Positions 42,490-53,554 of a stretch of 64,000 nt of DNA are shown piece by piece. This DNA comes from Bedellia somnulentella. Lineage: Eukaryota > Arthropoda > Insecta > Lepidoptera > Bedelliidae. How positions within the stretch are numbered: the first letter of the stretch is position 1; every line of letters starts with the position of its first letter. The position numbers were made by a program, and so were the translations under genes. The notes under the pieces were generated by a model. The model was given only the letters and a program-made list of their open reading frames with translations, did no database searches and had not been told where the DNA came from. The stretch is taken from NCBI GenBank assembly GCA_963576735.1, contig OY755174.1, forward strand, positions 2,232,001 through 2,296,000. The letters run 5' to 3'.

Positions 42490-44424
42490 TACATACATAC
42501 ACCAGCATATTAAATAATTCGCGAATTGTGTTACTTAACTATAATCTCCATAAATTTATTTTGTAAACAGTTTTAAACACCGTAACTAACGATGCCTAGA
42601 CTTCTTTCGGCAAAGGGAATATCATTATAGCGTTATATAGTACTACTGGTGATAGGTTATGATTATGAGCAGCATTACACACTGATTTCTTTACCATACC
42701 CAAATCTTTTTATTGTGAAACCCTCAGGGATAGATGGCGTAGCTCTGTTGGGTATAAGCCAGCACTCCAATAGCAAATTAACTACGAAATTTGTGTTAAT
42801 GAATGCAAGTTGGAATTGATGATAGTGTTTGCAATCAAATCATACAACGGAAGCTAAAACAAAGCAGTAAACCCGCGCTGTAGTTAACGCTGGAAAATCG
42901 TGTTTAAACATTTACTTTAGTGCGCCATCTTCTTAATTACGGCAACATATTAGTTGAACGTTTACATTCACAACAGTACCAGCGAGACTTTAACGTTTAT
43001 TAATTAGTTGAAACGTTCATTAATTTAGAAATAGACTGTTCGTTCTCTTTCTCAGCTACTAATTATCTGGGCTATTTAACAATTTCGCTGACAGTTTCGC
43101 GTTTAACTTACAGCACTATATAGTGTGCCGAACAAAATACGTTGGCCTGCATTATGAAAAGCAGCCGATATCCCAACGGCCAAGCAAATAGCAATTTTAA
43201 ATTAAGTGCATAAGGTGCAAATTTAGTTATCTGAAATCCATAGTGAGGCTGAAATGTGGTAAAGTTTAGTTCAGAACTTTAATTACATACACATGACTTG
43301 TGGAAATTGCGTGATACGGATGCTAAAGCTGCGGTCACGGGGCGAGGCGGGCGGGCGGGCTGATGAATGGATCTATAAGCGTTCGGCGAAACAGAGCCTC
43401 AGGTGGGCGAAGTATCAAGTCTTTTAAGCATCATTAATATTATATCTTTCCTGGGCTTAATAATAACTAGCCCCTTGCCCGTGTCTTGCCGTTTCTCTTG
43501 ATAGATTGCCGCAGATAGCAGCAAGATAAATTGTTCCGTGGTTATCTTTATTTACCCGTTATATAGCAAGGTAGACAATAACCATTTGTGATCATTATGT
43601 GCGGGTAATGTCGATGTCCATTATGTTTTAACGTTTAACTTTTTGAAAAATACTGCGAATGCCGGGAAATGGCGCAGGGAAATGACATTAAAAGCTTTTA
43701 TGTTTCCGTTACAAAACTGCCGCTCTCGCGCGGCGGGGCTCTCCTCATAAATTATCTGCTGTTTTGCAGCTCACTTCCTCGCGATAAGCCAGCTTATGCA
43801 CAATTATATTTCGTTTCGAGAAGAATGAAAAGAATAAATGAAAACAGCTTCACCGCCATTGTTAGCCATGGTCGTGCAGGTAACTTGTGACATGAAATAT
43901 TTTTCAAGCTCTACTGGTCTAAATATATAGCCACTTCGCACGAATAATGAATTCAGTTATCTGCAACTTATAGTCTAATTTGAACACAACCTACCTGCTT
44001 ATTTTTACTATATAGTGATGGGAAACTATAACGGGTATATCAGTGTGTGTGGTTTTTGATTCCTTATAAAGCAAAATGTGTATGCCCACAAACATATAAA
44101 CAAAATTCGAGTGCAGTTATATATTTCTTTGCACTAATATTAATGGTTACCGGATTGCTGACCGTCTGTTTTATATTTATATCCTTTCTAGCCTAGGCAG
44201 GAGTTGTAGAATGACCTATACACTATTGCAGTTGTAAGGAAAAATCCACTTGGCGATAAAAATATGCTTTGGCGGTTATAAATCTGAGGGATTACTATGT
44301 GTCTGTATACTTGGTTGTCATTCTCCGAAATATTTTGAAGTCTTTGTATAAGCAGCTTTGTTTGAAACTCATTAGGCAATCAAGCGTTATATGCATTAAC
44401 GGTGGAAGATTTGCAAGGGATGCT
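42490..44424. other. Repeat-free region, possibly regulatory
   Basis: About 1.9 kb with no copy of any repeat family found elsewhere here. It includes GC-richer islands (43330-43400 with 'gcgaggcgggcgggcgggc', and 43715-43830). Several open frames are short and unconvincing. The best guess is conserved non-coding or regulatory DNA of a gene outside the window; this is an inference. Confidence 0.3.
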
Positions 44425-45260
44425 GAATAATAGATAGATAGATAGATAACTCGTTTATTTATGTTAACATAACACCACATACAATATGAAAATCAATACA
44501 TAAAGTGAAAAAAAATAATATATTTTAAACTTAAAATTAGTGCTATGGTAACACAAACTAGGTCCTAACTCAGTGCTTGATATTGCCATGTGGCAAAACA
44601 CTGGTTTTCAGTTAAGGCCTACACTACACTACACATAATTAATTAATATATAAACAAAATAATCTGTGTCTGCCACATTTGAAGTAAACAAAATTGAATA
44701 AATAGTAAAGGAACAGACAGTAAACTAAACAAATGCACAACAAAAAAAATTAATAAAAAACAATATCTTTTAAAATACATATTCGCTTAGTCTCAGAACA
44801 TTAAATAATTAAAAGAACAAGAAAACATTATCAGTATTCACAAATTCTCAAGTAAAGGTTCACATGAGAAAACCAAGCAATACATTTAAACATTAGTTAT
44901 TTTTATTATTTACTGGAAGTTTACTTGCACGTGTGAGAAAGTCTTTGAGATATTAATTTTTTGTTGATTCAGAAGGAGCGTTTTGTACTGTTTTTTGAAA
45001 TAAAATTTATTTAATGTTTCACGCATTGGTGGAGAAATATTATTCCAACACTTAGTTGCATTGTAACGAAAACTTCCAGTAAAAGCTACAGTACGATGAT
45101 GGATCAGTGATAAAGGTGGGAGCAGGCTACGAACACAATAGAAACTTCCAAATGAAGAATACTTCAATTTGTTAAAAAGATATTCTGGGCATTTGAACTT
45201 CATTACATCAAACATTAATGAAGCCATATGTAAGCGCCTACGGGATTCCATGTTAAGTGT
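44425..45260 (-). mobile_element. 5'-truncated CR1/Jockey-like LINE with (TATC)n tail
   Basis: It begins at the (TAGA)n run 44428-44447 and extends to about 45260. Its first ~540 bp are nearly identical, in opposite orientation, to 62968-63508. It carries the terminal coding part described next. Confidence 0.8.
44910..45251 (-). pseudogene. C-terminal end of a LINE reverse transcriptase
   Basis: The 113-codon frame carries MESRRRLHMASLMFDV, a FRYNATKCWNNISPPM segment and FYFKKQYKTLLLNQ. This resembles the C-terminus downstream of RT in CR1/Jockey-like ORF2 proteins (pattern RxxAxxLWNxLPxxI...F...). Catalytic domains are absent through 5' truncation; the ATG is internal. Confidence 0.65.
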
Positions 45261-45511
45261 AGAAGAACTATTCAGGTAAGGTGAGATATGACAACGTGGC
45301 GGTATACTACATCTGCATTACACAATATCTTTTCAAAATTATATATCCTTTTACATATGCCAATAATTTCTAATTTACCTGGCATACCTCACTATCACCA
45401 CATCCCAATAGACTCGAATTCAGAATTGAATATTTGTTATGTTTATAACATGGGTAGTAATAAAAGCTCAGATAATAAAATAAAAATTGCCCTTACAAAA
45501 AAATATTAAAT

Positions 45512-45769
45512 TTACATACATACATACATACATATACTCACGGCTGTAAATCCCTAGAAGGGGTAGCCAGACCTAAGGAATTAGAAACTCCTCAGCCACT
45601 TTTGGAAAGTTGAGTGGGGTAAAGATGGTAAAATAAAGGTTGTTGGTGATGGGTCTCCAACCGCATCGCCCAAAAATCCCTTAAAAACCCCAAATACCGT
45701 TAGTCGCCTCTTACGTACACCCACCGGCAGAAATGGGGTAGTGCTATTCTAAGCCGACAATACACAGCA
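45512..45769 (-). repeat. Full-length SINE1 with target duplication
   Basis: Reverse SINE1 with tail (CATA)n. Flanked by a direct repeat TATTAAATTTAC (left copy at about 45504, overlapping the start of the tail; right copy at about 45772), confirming retroposition. Confidence 0.9.
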
Positions 45770-45781
45770 AGTATTAAATTT

Positions 45782-47124
45782 ACTGCCTAAAATACTAAAT
45801 TTCCGACTACTTTTGTCCGAGTAAAAATGACGAAATGACCGAATGACATCTTCGAAAAATTATATGTTTGTCTATTGCCACAATACTTTTCTACCAAGTA
45901 AAATTATGTTTTACTGATAATAATGCTTTGTAATTTTTACCTTTACTTGCCTACAAGTTATTCATAAATTACACTACATGTTTCATAGGGATTATGATTT
46001 TAAGGTGCTCGCTCCGCTGCGCTTCGCTCGCTCGTTTTATACGTAACCTAACCTAACCTAAGTGTGTACCGTAGGTGGTGACCGAACTTTTCTCACCTGC
46101 AGGGGGCTTTAGAACCCCCAACCCACCCAACGGATAAACTTTTCGGAGGTTCAGTATTTTAATCGGAAGTTTAGTTTTATTTTTCGAAGTTAAATATATT
46201 TGTAAGTAAAATTGTAATTTGATCCTGTTCATAACCTATGAACAGGATCACCTGTGTTTGATTTTTTATTTTTTGTTATGTTTTGGGCTTTTTTGTCGGT
46301 AATTTATTAAAACGCTGGTTTATTAGAATAATGATCGGTCAGATGTAGTTGAAGATTCATTTATTTTTCGGAACCATTATTTCCCTTATAACATAGCACT
46401 TATAGTTTAAAAGGATTATTTACTAATTATTGCGTCACAATCGCTAAAAGTAAAACTGCAGCTTACTAAAGTTTATGGTATTATTTTTAGAAGAACATTT
46501 ACTTTGATATAAAAAATATATTTGCTTGGACGAGCTCAAAGGTTAGTTGACACAAAACCAATTTAAACTATGACATTCATGTTTTTCGCCGAAACCTTTT
46601 ATTGTGCGAGTTAGTAATCATATAAATTCTTCTATCCTATTAATCCTTTGTAGCTCTTCAATCAAAACGATTTCTTTCTTCTATTGTAGTATTAACTAAC
46701 TCACCGCGTCCACTTTATTTCGCACTTTGGAAGAAAATAGCTGTAAGGCTTTTTGGGTGCTATTAATCACTCGTTCTTGAGTGAGGAACAATGTCGTTGG
46801 GATCGGCCACGTGAATAATGAGTGTGGGACGACATTCTCATGGCGTTGTCAAATTTGTCAGCATATGAATTTCCGTGTGAATACTAAAACTTGCGGTTTC
46901 GTTTTTTTATTTCTTGGGAAGATATGCTTTCGGTTTCTATTAAACTATAGTAATTTAATCTTTCTTATTTAAAAAATCCAACTGTAAATACAAATAAGTT
47001 TTCACGGACGTTTCTTCAGTTTTCTAAAAGTCGAAAGCAAATACTTAATATAATATCAACTTAGGTTTTATACCAGTTGCCCTACCAGCCAAGTAGGATA
47101 CTGGACACAGTAAGATCTTAAGTG
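45782..47124. other. Unassigned sequence with a hairpin and a TTAGG-like run
   Basis: It contains 'taacctaacctaaccta' at 46044-46060 (three CCTAA units, the insect telomere unit), preceded by the GC-rich 'cgctccgctgcgcttcgctc'. A perfect hairpin lies at 46220-46250. No gene recognised. Confidence 0.4.
46220..46250. repeat. Perfect 14-bp hairpin
   Basis: TGATCCTGTTCATA (46220-46233), loop ACC, and TATGAACAGGATCA (46237-46250) are exact complements. No poly-T end follows to suggest a pol III terminator. Confidence 0.75.
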
Positions 47125-47316
47125 ATGTCTGCTATAAAATAAAATAAAAAATAAAATAAATAAAATAATCATTTATTTCAAAATAAAAAGATAAATCTTT
47201 GTTTTTTGAACGTCAAATTTTAACTTAATACTAAGTTTACTTCGGATTCGGAAGGTGTTTTGTTGAGAGAAGAACCCGTAAGAAACTCGTCAACACACAT
47301 CTTTTTTTAACGTCCA

Positions 47317-50298
47317 TTACAATTTTGGTGTTAGCCCGGAAACATCCTGCACAGAGCCCTGATGACACCAAGCCACTTCATCATTAATGTAATCATTGAC
47401 ATTGTAATAGGCTTTCGAACTAAGATTTCTTTTAACTGCTGCTTTGAATTTTGTTTCTGTTAAATTTAAAATGTCCTCAGGTATTTTATTATACATTTTT
47501 ACGCATAACCCCATGAAAGATGTATTTACTTTTGACAATCTGTATTTTGGTACTGATATTTTATTGTTGTCTCTCAGGTTTCGAATATGTCTGTCACAAT
47601 TTTTCACAAAAGAGGCCTGATTCTTTCTTACATACATAATATTTTCATAAATATATTGACATGGCAGTGTCATTATATTTATTGTTTTAAACAATTCCCT
47701 CAGGGAATCTCGGGATCTCAAATTGTATATAGCTCTTATTGCTCTCTTTTGGAGAATAAATATGGAACCAACATCAGCTGCTCTGCCCCAGAGTAAAATA
47801 CCGTAAGACATTACACTATGAAAATAGCTGTAATAAACTAATCGAGCTGTCTGTACATCTGTCAAATGTCTTATTTTCCTAACGGCATATGCAGCACTAC
47901 TTAGCCTGCCAGCTAGTGAGCTAATGTGGGGTCCCCATTGGAGCTTGGAGTCCAGAGTTATCCCTAAGAAAACTGTGTCATCCGAAAATACTAACTTTTC
48001 ATTATTTAAAATTATTTCGTTATCAACGCACCTAACATTAGGTAATACAAATTTAATGCATTTGGTTTTTTTACCATTCAGTACAAGATTATTGGAAGCA
48101 AACCATGTTTGAATCTGTGAAACCGTGTTATTCACCTCGTCAATATTCTGATTATTTCTTTCAACGTCAAATACTAAAGAAGTATCATCAGCAAATAACA
48201 CTATCTCGGACATTTTCTCGACCATGAACGGCAAATCATTAATATAAACTAAAAATAAAAATGGGCCCAAAATAGAACCCTGCGGAACACCCATTTTTAC
48301 ATGAGTTCCAGGTGATATTGCATTATTGATTTGCACTTTCTGTATCCGATCCGAAAAGTAAGACTTTATTAATTTAAGTGCGTCACCTTGTATGCCATAA
48401 TGTTCTAATTTAATAAAAAGGATTTCATGATCTGCACAATCAAATGCCTTCGTAAGATCGCAAAACAAACCAATAGCATCATTTTTGCGTTCCCACGAAT
48501 CAAAAATGTGTTTCATTAAGGCAACGCCTGCATCGGTGGTAGAGCGGCCCTTCGTAAAGCCAAATTGTTTTGGATGAAACAATTTGTTTGAAGCGAAATG
48601 CAAAAGCATTTGATTGAACATTAGTTTTTCGAAAATTTTACTTAAAACTGGCAGAATTGATATGGGTCTATAACCATCAGGACTAATTTTATCTCCTCCG
48701 GATTTAAGAAGAGGTACAATTTTACTATGTTTCATGAGATTTGGAAAGATTTTATTTCTTATACATTCATTAAATATGTCTGCTAAATATGGAGACAAAG
48801 TTACAATAAAATTATGGCAAACTTTCACTGACATACCCCAAATGTCTTCAGAACTTTTTAGTTTAAATGATTTAAAACATTTTTCGATATCTGTAGGGCT
48901 GACATCTTTAAAACAAAACAAAGTTTCGCACCTATCAACATTTTGTTGTAACAAGTGTTGAGCTTTTATGACCGATGTGTTTAAATATTCAGTTGTTTTT
49001 GATGGTATGTCAGTAAAATATTTTTCAAAAATACAAGCGATTTCCTCATTAGAGGTAGTCAGACCTTTATCAGATCGAACACAGAACTCCTGATCACATG
49101 GTTTACCTCGGCCTGTTTGGGTGTTGATAATATTCCACACTGTTTTAACTTTATTATCGGATGTTCGGATACGTCGGCTTAGGTATCTGGCTTTAGCCTC
49201 TTTACATACTTTATTAAATATTTTTGAGTATTTTTTTACATATTCACTCAATTCATTATTATTACTATAAGCTTTTTGATCATATAAATCGAAGAGTTTT
49301 TCTCTTGATCTATAAATACTTGGTGTTGCCCACTCACAAAACTTAAATTTACTGGTAATAGTTAAATTTTTTACATTGAAAATTTCATTAAACTCATTTA
49401 TCAGAACATTATAAAAGATATCATAGCTAGTATCTGAGTTTTTATTAATTGTAAATGTAGGCAACTTAGAGCTTATTATATTTATATATTTTTCTACTTT
49501 ACTAGCAGTAATATGCCTTTTTTTAATAACAATTTTTGGTTCTGGTATCTCTAGAGGAAAGCTAACAAAAAGGCCGCTGTGATCAGACTTTAGTTTATTT
49601 ATAACACTTTTACTTGAAAAATCTGCATTAGTAAATACATTATCTAAGCATGTTTTGATTCTAGTCGGTTCCAAGAATAAATTTTCTAAATTGAACGATT
49701 GGAATAAACTCATCAACCGTGTTTTAAGATAACTGTCTTGTAGGAGATCCACATTGAAGTCTCCACATATTATTATACGTTTTTTATTCCTGAAAACTTT
49801 GCTTAATACATCTTCCATTACATTTTCGAATTTATCATAATTTTGGTTATAAGGGGGTCGATACACACATACTAAGAAATAGTTTTTTAACTCTATGCAG
49901 GATAATTCCACGACTTGCTCAACGCTTAACTTTACAATATCATTACGAATTTTTGATTTAATATTATTTTTTAAAAATATAGCGGAGCCACCACAGGCTT
50001 TAGAATTGCGGCAGTAGTTGCTAGCTAAATAATAGTTTTCAAAACCAAATATGAGTTCGCAATTCTTAAGCCAGTGTTCAGTAACACATAAACAATCTAT
50101 TTCATATTTTTCCAAAAACAGTTCTATTTCTAATTCTTTACAAGAAAACCCCTGAGTATTTTGACATACAAGTTTAAACTGGGAGACTCCTTGTAAAGTA
50201 TTCTTTTTATTAATATTGCCAGAAGAACCTCCTTCCTTGTTTACAATATTGATGTTAGGTGACGACTTAAGGACGACAGGAGGCTCTTCCGTTGTCAC
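47317..50298 (-). CDS. LINE ORF2: APE endonuclease plus reverse transcriptase
   Basis: 993 codons, open, ending at TAA/TAG in the 3' region. Residues ~42-250 form the apurinic-type endonuclease (QNTQGF ~47, TEHWL ~74, GDFNVD ~182, SDHSGL ~240). Residues ~500-800 form the reverse transcriptase (YRPISILP, GVPQGSILGP and the catalytic FADD at ~700). The C-terminal part shows the ARLVYYSYFHSVMSYG segment typical of Jockey/CR1-type LINEs. The listed start is a GTG; the first in-frame ATG is at about residue 165, inside the endonuclease. The frame is -1 relative to ORF1 and opens just after a TAA at about 50314-50316. Expression by ribosomal frameshifting from ORF1 is therefore the best explanation. 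Confidence 0.9.
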   Translation of the reverse strand: MTTEEPPVVLKSSPNINIVNKEGGSSGNINKKNTLQGVSQFKLVCQNTQGFSCKELEIELFLEKYEIDCLCVTEHWLKNCELIFGFENYYLASNYCRNSKACGGSAIFLKNNIKSKIRNDIVKLSVEQVVELSCIELKNYFLVCVYRPPYNQNYDKFENVMEDVLSKVFRNKKRIIICGDFNVDLLQDSYLKTRLMSLFQSFNLENLFLEPTRIKTCLDNVFTNADFSSKSVINKLKSDHSGLFVSFPLEIPEPKIVIKKRHITASKVEKYINIISSKLPTFTINKNSDTSYDIFYNVLINEFNEIFNVKNLTITSKFKFCEWATPSIYRSREKLFDLYDQKAYSNNNELSEYVKKYSKIFNKVCKEAKARYLSRRIRTSDNKVKTVWNIINTQTGRGKPCDQEFCVRSDKGLTTSNEEIACIFEKYFTDIPSKTTEYLNTSVIKAQHLLQQNVDRCETLFCFKDVSPTDIEKCFKSFKLKSSEDIWGMSVKVCHNFIVTLSPYLADIFNECIRNKIFPNLMKHSKIVPLLKSGGDKISPDGYRPISILPVLSKIFEKLMFNQMLLHFASNKLFHPKQFGFTKGRSTTDAGVALMKHIFDSWERKNDAIGLFCDLTKAFDCADHEILFIKLEHYGIQGDALKLIKSYFSDRIQKVQINNAISPGTHVKMGVPQGSILGPFLFLVYINDLPFMVEKMSEIVLFADDTSLVFDVERNNQNIDEVNNTVSQIQTWFASNNLVLNGKKTKCIKFVLPNVRCVDNEIILNNEKLVFSDDTVFLGITLDSKLQWGPHISSLAGRLSSAAYAVRKIRHLTDVQTARLVYYSYFHSVMSYGILLWGRAADVGSIFILQKRAIRAIYNLRSRDSLRELFKTINIMTLPCQYIYENIMYVRKNQASFVKNCDRHIRNLRDNNKISVPKYRLSKVNTSFMGLCVKMYNKIPEDILNLTETKFKAAVKRNLSSKAYYNVNDYINDEVAWCHQGSVQDVSGLTPKL

Positions 50299-50313
50299 TC
50301 TTAAAAGTTTAAA
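50221..50313 (-). promoter_or_regulatory. Candidate -1 ribosomal frameshift signal between ORF1 and ORF2
   Basis: On the element strand the ORF1 codons end AAT TTA AAC TTT TAA, containing the heptamer T TTA AAC (50313-50307) in the correct zero-frame phase. A -1 slip there enters ORF2. A downstream stem pairs GTGACAAC (50298-50291) with GTCGTCAC (50266-50259), 7 of 8 bases, after an 8-nt spacer. A second potential pairing joins GGAAGAGCCTCCT (50290-50278) with AGGAGGTTCTTCT (50233-50221), all positions paired if G-U is allowed. The two interleave as in a pseudoknot but may compete sterically. Folding was done by eye only. Confidence 0.65.
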
Positions 50314-51428
50314 TTATGGTTTCCACCATCGCATACTAGAAGTAAGTTTCCCCTTATATTAAATATATGGGGGTCAGATATATTATATGCTAATAATTTA
50401 GCAATGTTCCGCTTTTGATTTAAGGGTATGTATACAGTACCCAGTCGAGAATTTGAATAAGGTAAAAACTTATTCAAATCCAAACAAAACAAATTGTCGC
50501 TTTGACAACATGTCACGTGACATATTAAATTATTCATAATATGAATATTGTCATTCTGCTTCATATTAAGTAAGTATGGAAAGGTACAAAATATAAATTT
50601 ACATTTATATATTTTTTGTATTTCCAAAAGTTTATTTATACTTTTATTTAATAAATACTTATTTAATCCTATACTATTGCCGACCAGTACGACAATCGTT
50701 GTATATTCGTCATAAGTGCCTAATAATATTCGTTCTACTATATAATTAAAGTTTGCACCCGTATAGCAATGGTTAATGACCTGTTGATTAAGATACTTAT
50801 TTAGTATTTCGCCAAAACCTACGGCCATGCCGTCCGAAAATACTAATGTTCTGTTTGCCGGCGGCGGCGTGCTAACAGTTGGTAATGTAATCCCATTACT
50901 TGGTTGGGGTGACTGAGATATAACGCTATTTGAGGAAATATGACTATTCAGAGTAGCCGTCTCTTTGTCTATAAGACTGCCGATATGTTTGTATCTTAAA
51001 TGCAGATCTTCCTGACTAACAATCAGCTCACTCAGTTTATCATTCAAACTATCTATTTGATTTAGTAAATCAATTTTTCTGTAAGACTTGTTTATGAATT
51101 TTATACTATTTTTCATACTTATAAGACTTTTGTTTGTGTTGTATATACGTTTTTTAACTAATTTATATTTTTTACACTGTTTACGACTGAAAGTTTTTGA
51201 ATATTTAAAAGAGGTCATAGAAGATAATGATTCTGCCTCAAGTTCGGCACATAAAGAAACTGCGTGAGAGTCTTCGTGAATATTCTTTATTCTATGGAAT
51301 TCCGCCAATTGAGCGTGTGCCTCTGCCAACTGCTCATTCAGAATATGAATTCGCTCTAAAGCTACTTCATGCTTTGCGCACTGATCCTCATGCTTTAATA
51401 TTAATATCTGCTGGTTTTCTAATTCCAC
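50301..51428 (-). CDS. LINE ORF1 with coiled coil and esterase-like domain
   Basis: 375 codons in frame. Residues ~1-50 are a heptad-rich coiled coil, followed by a basic stretch (~80-110) and a second helical region (~118-165). Residues ~195-360 resemble the SGNH-type esterase domain known in CR1/L2 ORF1 proteins: LVFSDGMAVGFGE (~197) as the GDS-like block and IVVLVGNSIG (~247) as the GxN block. The listed start is GTG, six codons after a TGA, and there is no ATG before residue ~70, so the N-terminus (often a PHD finger in this group) is lost by 5' truncation. ORF1 ends at TAA 50303-50301 directly after the slippery site. Confidence 0.75.
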   Translation of the reverse strand: MELENQQILILKHEDQCAKHEVALERIHILNEQLAEAHAQLAEFHRIKNIHEDSHAVSLCAELEAESLSSMTSFKYSKTFSRKQCKKYKLVKKRIYNTNKSLISMKNSIKFINKSYRKIDLLNQIDSLNDKLSELIVSQEDLHLRYKHIGSLIDKETATLNSHISSNSVISQSPQPSNGITLPTVSTPPPANRTLVFSDGMAVGFGEILNKYLNQQVINHCYTGANFNYIVERILLGTYDEYTTIVVLVGNSIGLNKYLLNKSINKLLEIQKIYKCKFIFCTFPYLLNMKQNDNIHIMNNLICHVTCCQSDNLFCLDLNKFLPYSNSRLGTVYIPLNQKRNIAKLLAYNISDPHIFNIRGNLLLVCDGGNHNLNF

Positions 51429-51460
51429 TTGAGAAATGCTACCTCAGCAATTATATTATT

Positions 51461-53286
51461 AAGTAGTATTATCCATTCTAATGTGATTTTTAACAATTTT
51501 ACTTGAATTTTTGTATATAACAATGAATAAAACGACTATATTATTTTTTTAAATCTAGCATATGAAAATAATTTGGTTAAAAATCACTGTTAAAATAGTC
51601 TCGGTTTTCTACGTCATGAACTCATTGTTAAAAGTTTCTTTACATTCTTTTCAATTCTCGTGAAAAATAAGAAAAGTTCCGACGAGCTAGTCAGTTGCAA
51701 AGCGTTTTGTAATTGACACCGGAGTTATAAAAAAACGAATCCAACGTAAGCTGCAGTACAGCGAGCGAACACCATTGTACACATTTCAATAGTCGATTAC
51801 TCGATTCATCTTTCAATTGGAATCGATTCTGCAGATGTACTTGAACACGAGATGAACCGATTCGATTAACGATTTGCGACTATTCATTCGGTTAAATGTT
51901 GGTTTGCATTTCACAATGAAAAATAATTTGGGATTGTGTTCAGTTTTGACAAGTAACCGAAAAGTTAAGGAGTAGATTAATTTCCAAATTTTTTGTGTTT
52001 GTTGAACTTGTTTTCAAGATTTTTAAATTTTTAAATAACCTTCTCTTTTTCTTTTTTGACTTATTCAACATGTTGTGTTTATGTTACCTAAAATATTCAT
52101 TAAATAATGTTAATGACCTCGTCAATAAAGGATAACGTTGGTTCATACATGATGTATCGATTCGATAGTTTCGAGAAAAAAGAGCACAGTAATGATTGCA
52201 ACGATAATTTCACTAATAAAACAACCAGCTGAAATTGTAAATCTTTTGTTTAAAACAGTATATAACATGGTAGTATGCGATAAAATATTAATACTTTGAT
52301 TTTATATTTACTGCGAATTTCGTTATATCAGATCAAGCTCCAAAAACTACCTGTACTCTATGGTAGGTAAAATCCATATAATACATGGTAAAATACCACT
52401 ATTTCTGTTGGTCAAGATTAGTAAACGAAACATCACTGATTTCACTTGCATAAACTTAACTTGCAGGTGTCTTGAGGGAATTTTGATGTTAATTTAAGAT
52501 CTACTACAAATAAAATCTATTATAAGAACTCATGCTTCTTTAGAAATCAAGGCAAGTACCGACAAACAATACTATTAAGAAAATGTAAGATTGCATTCTT
52601 ATAGGCCGAGATTTTATTAAGACCTTTGCCACTCTTCGGAGATATATGTCGTGAATGTTGAGTCCAGAATATTTTATTCACAAGTTACTGTATTTCAGTA
52701 GCAGCGACAGATATAGGGGATGTATTGTTTCCATCAACTTCCTTTAACTAAGTTGAGCTGTGGTTCGCTTCAGTTTCAGTTAGAGCGTGGGTGCTCTTGA
52801 TAAATACTTAATTGCCTGTTGGCTCGAAACAGCTGTGATGGGCAATAGATCGTTTATTTATCATCAATCAGACACGAACGCTCAAATGTGCTGACGTCAT
52901 TAACTATATGTATGATGTAGAGGTCACATGCGTTATTGTAAAAGGCAAATTGTAATATTGTACTGTTGCTGATTACCAAGTAATTATCAAGAAATACAAA
53001 GCTAGACATCATGATTTTGAACTTTGGGCAAGCAATTTTTGGTATGACTGTGACTGTTTTTAAGCAATATCCACCTGAAAATTATTCTTACATGTATGAT
53101 GTTTTTATATCCCGAAATATACATGTATTTACGTAAATACGTTCGAATGTTCGAATGTGATTTATAATAAATTTTAATTAATGTTCGTGTGTCATCTATT
53201 GTCATGACTAAGATTATACTTGAGTTATCTCAGCCAGGTCGTTTTCCTCACAATGATGAGAACAATGATGACCTACACCATATGAC
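51461..53286. other. Unassigned sequence
   Basis: No exon, RNA gene or known repeat recognised. Several 'cgattcgatt/aatcgatt' motifs cluster at 51790-51900. Confidence 0.35.
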
Positions 53287-53544
53287 AATTTGCTGTGTAG
53301 TGTCGGCTTAGAATAGCACTACCCCATTTCTACCGGTGGGTGTACGTAAGAGGCGACTAACGGTTTTGGGGCTTTTGAGGGATTTTTGGGCGATGCGGTT
53401 GGAGACCCATCACCAACAACCTTTATTTCACCATCTTTTCCCCACACAACTTCCAAAAGTGACTGAGGAATTTCTGATTCCTTAGCTCTGGCTACCCCTT
53501 CTAGGGATTTATAGCCGTGAGTATATGTATGTATGTATGTATGT
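53287..53544 (+). repeat. Full-length SINE1 with 10-bp target duplication
   Basis: Forward copy ending (TATG)n. Flanked by ACCATATGAC at 53277-53286 and 53545-53554. It serves as a reference copy for the family: 258 bp, no recognisable tRNA promoter boxes. Confidence 0.92.
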
Positions 53545-53554
53545 ACCATATGAC

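Larger units (their letters stand above)
47125..51440 (-). mobile_element. Nearly full-length CR1/L2-like LINE
   Basis: About 4.3 kb on the minus strand: ORF1 (51428-50301), ORF2 (to 47317), a ~190-bp 3' UTR, and an (ATTTT)n-type tail seen on the plus strand as AAAAT repeats at 47135-47170. Both frames are open. ORF1 has no start ATG, so the copy is probably slightly 5'-truncated. Target duplications could not be fixed by eye. Confidence 0.9.

Noticed and set aside
43669..43890. 73-codon plus-strand frame as a gene
   Set aside because: No recognisable domain, no splice context and no family known to me. Kept only as part of the repeat-free region.
47587..48961. Plus-strand frames inside the LINE
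   Set aside because: Antisense shadows of ORF2.
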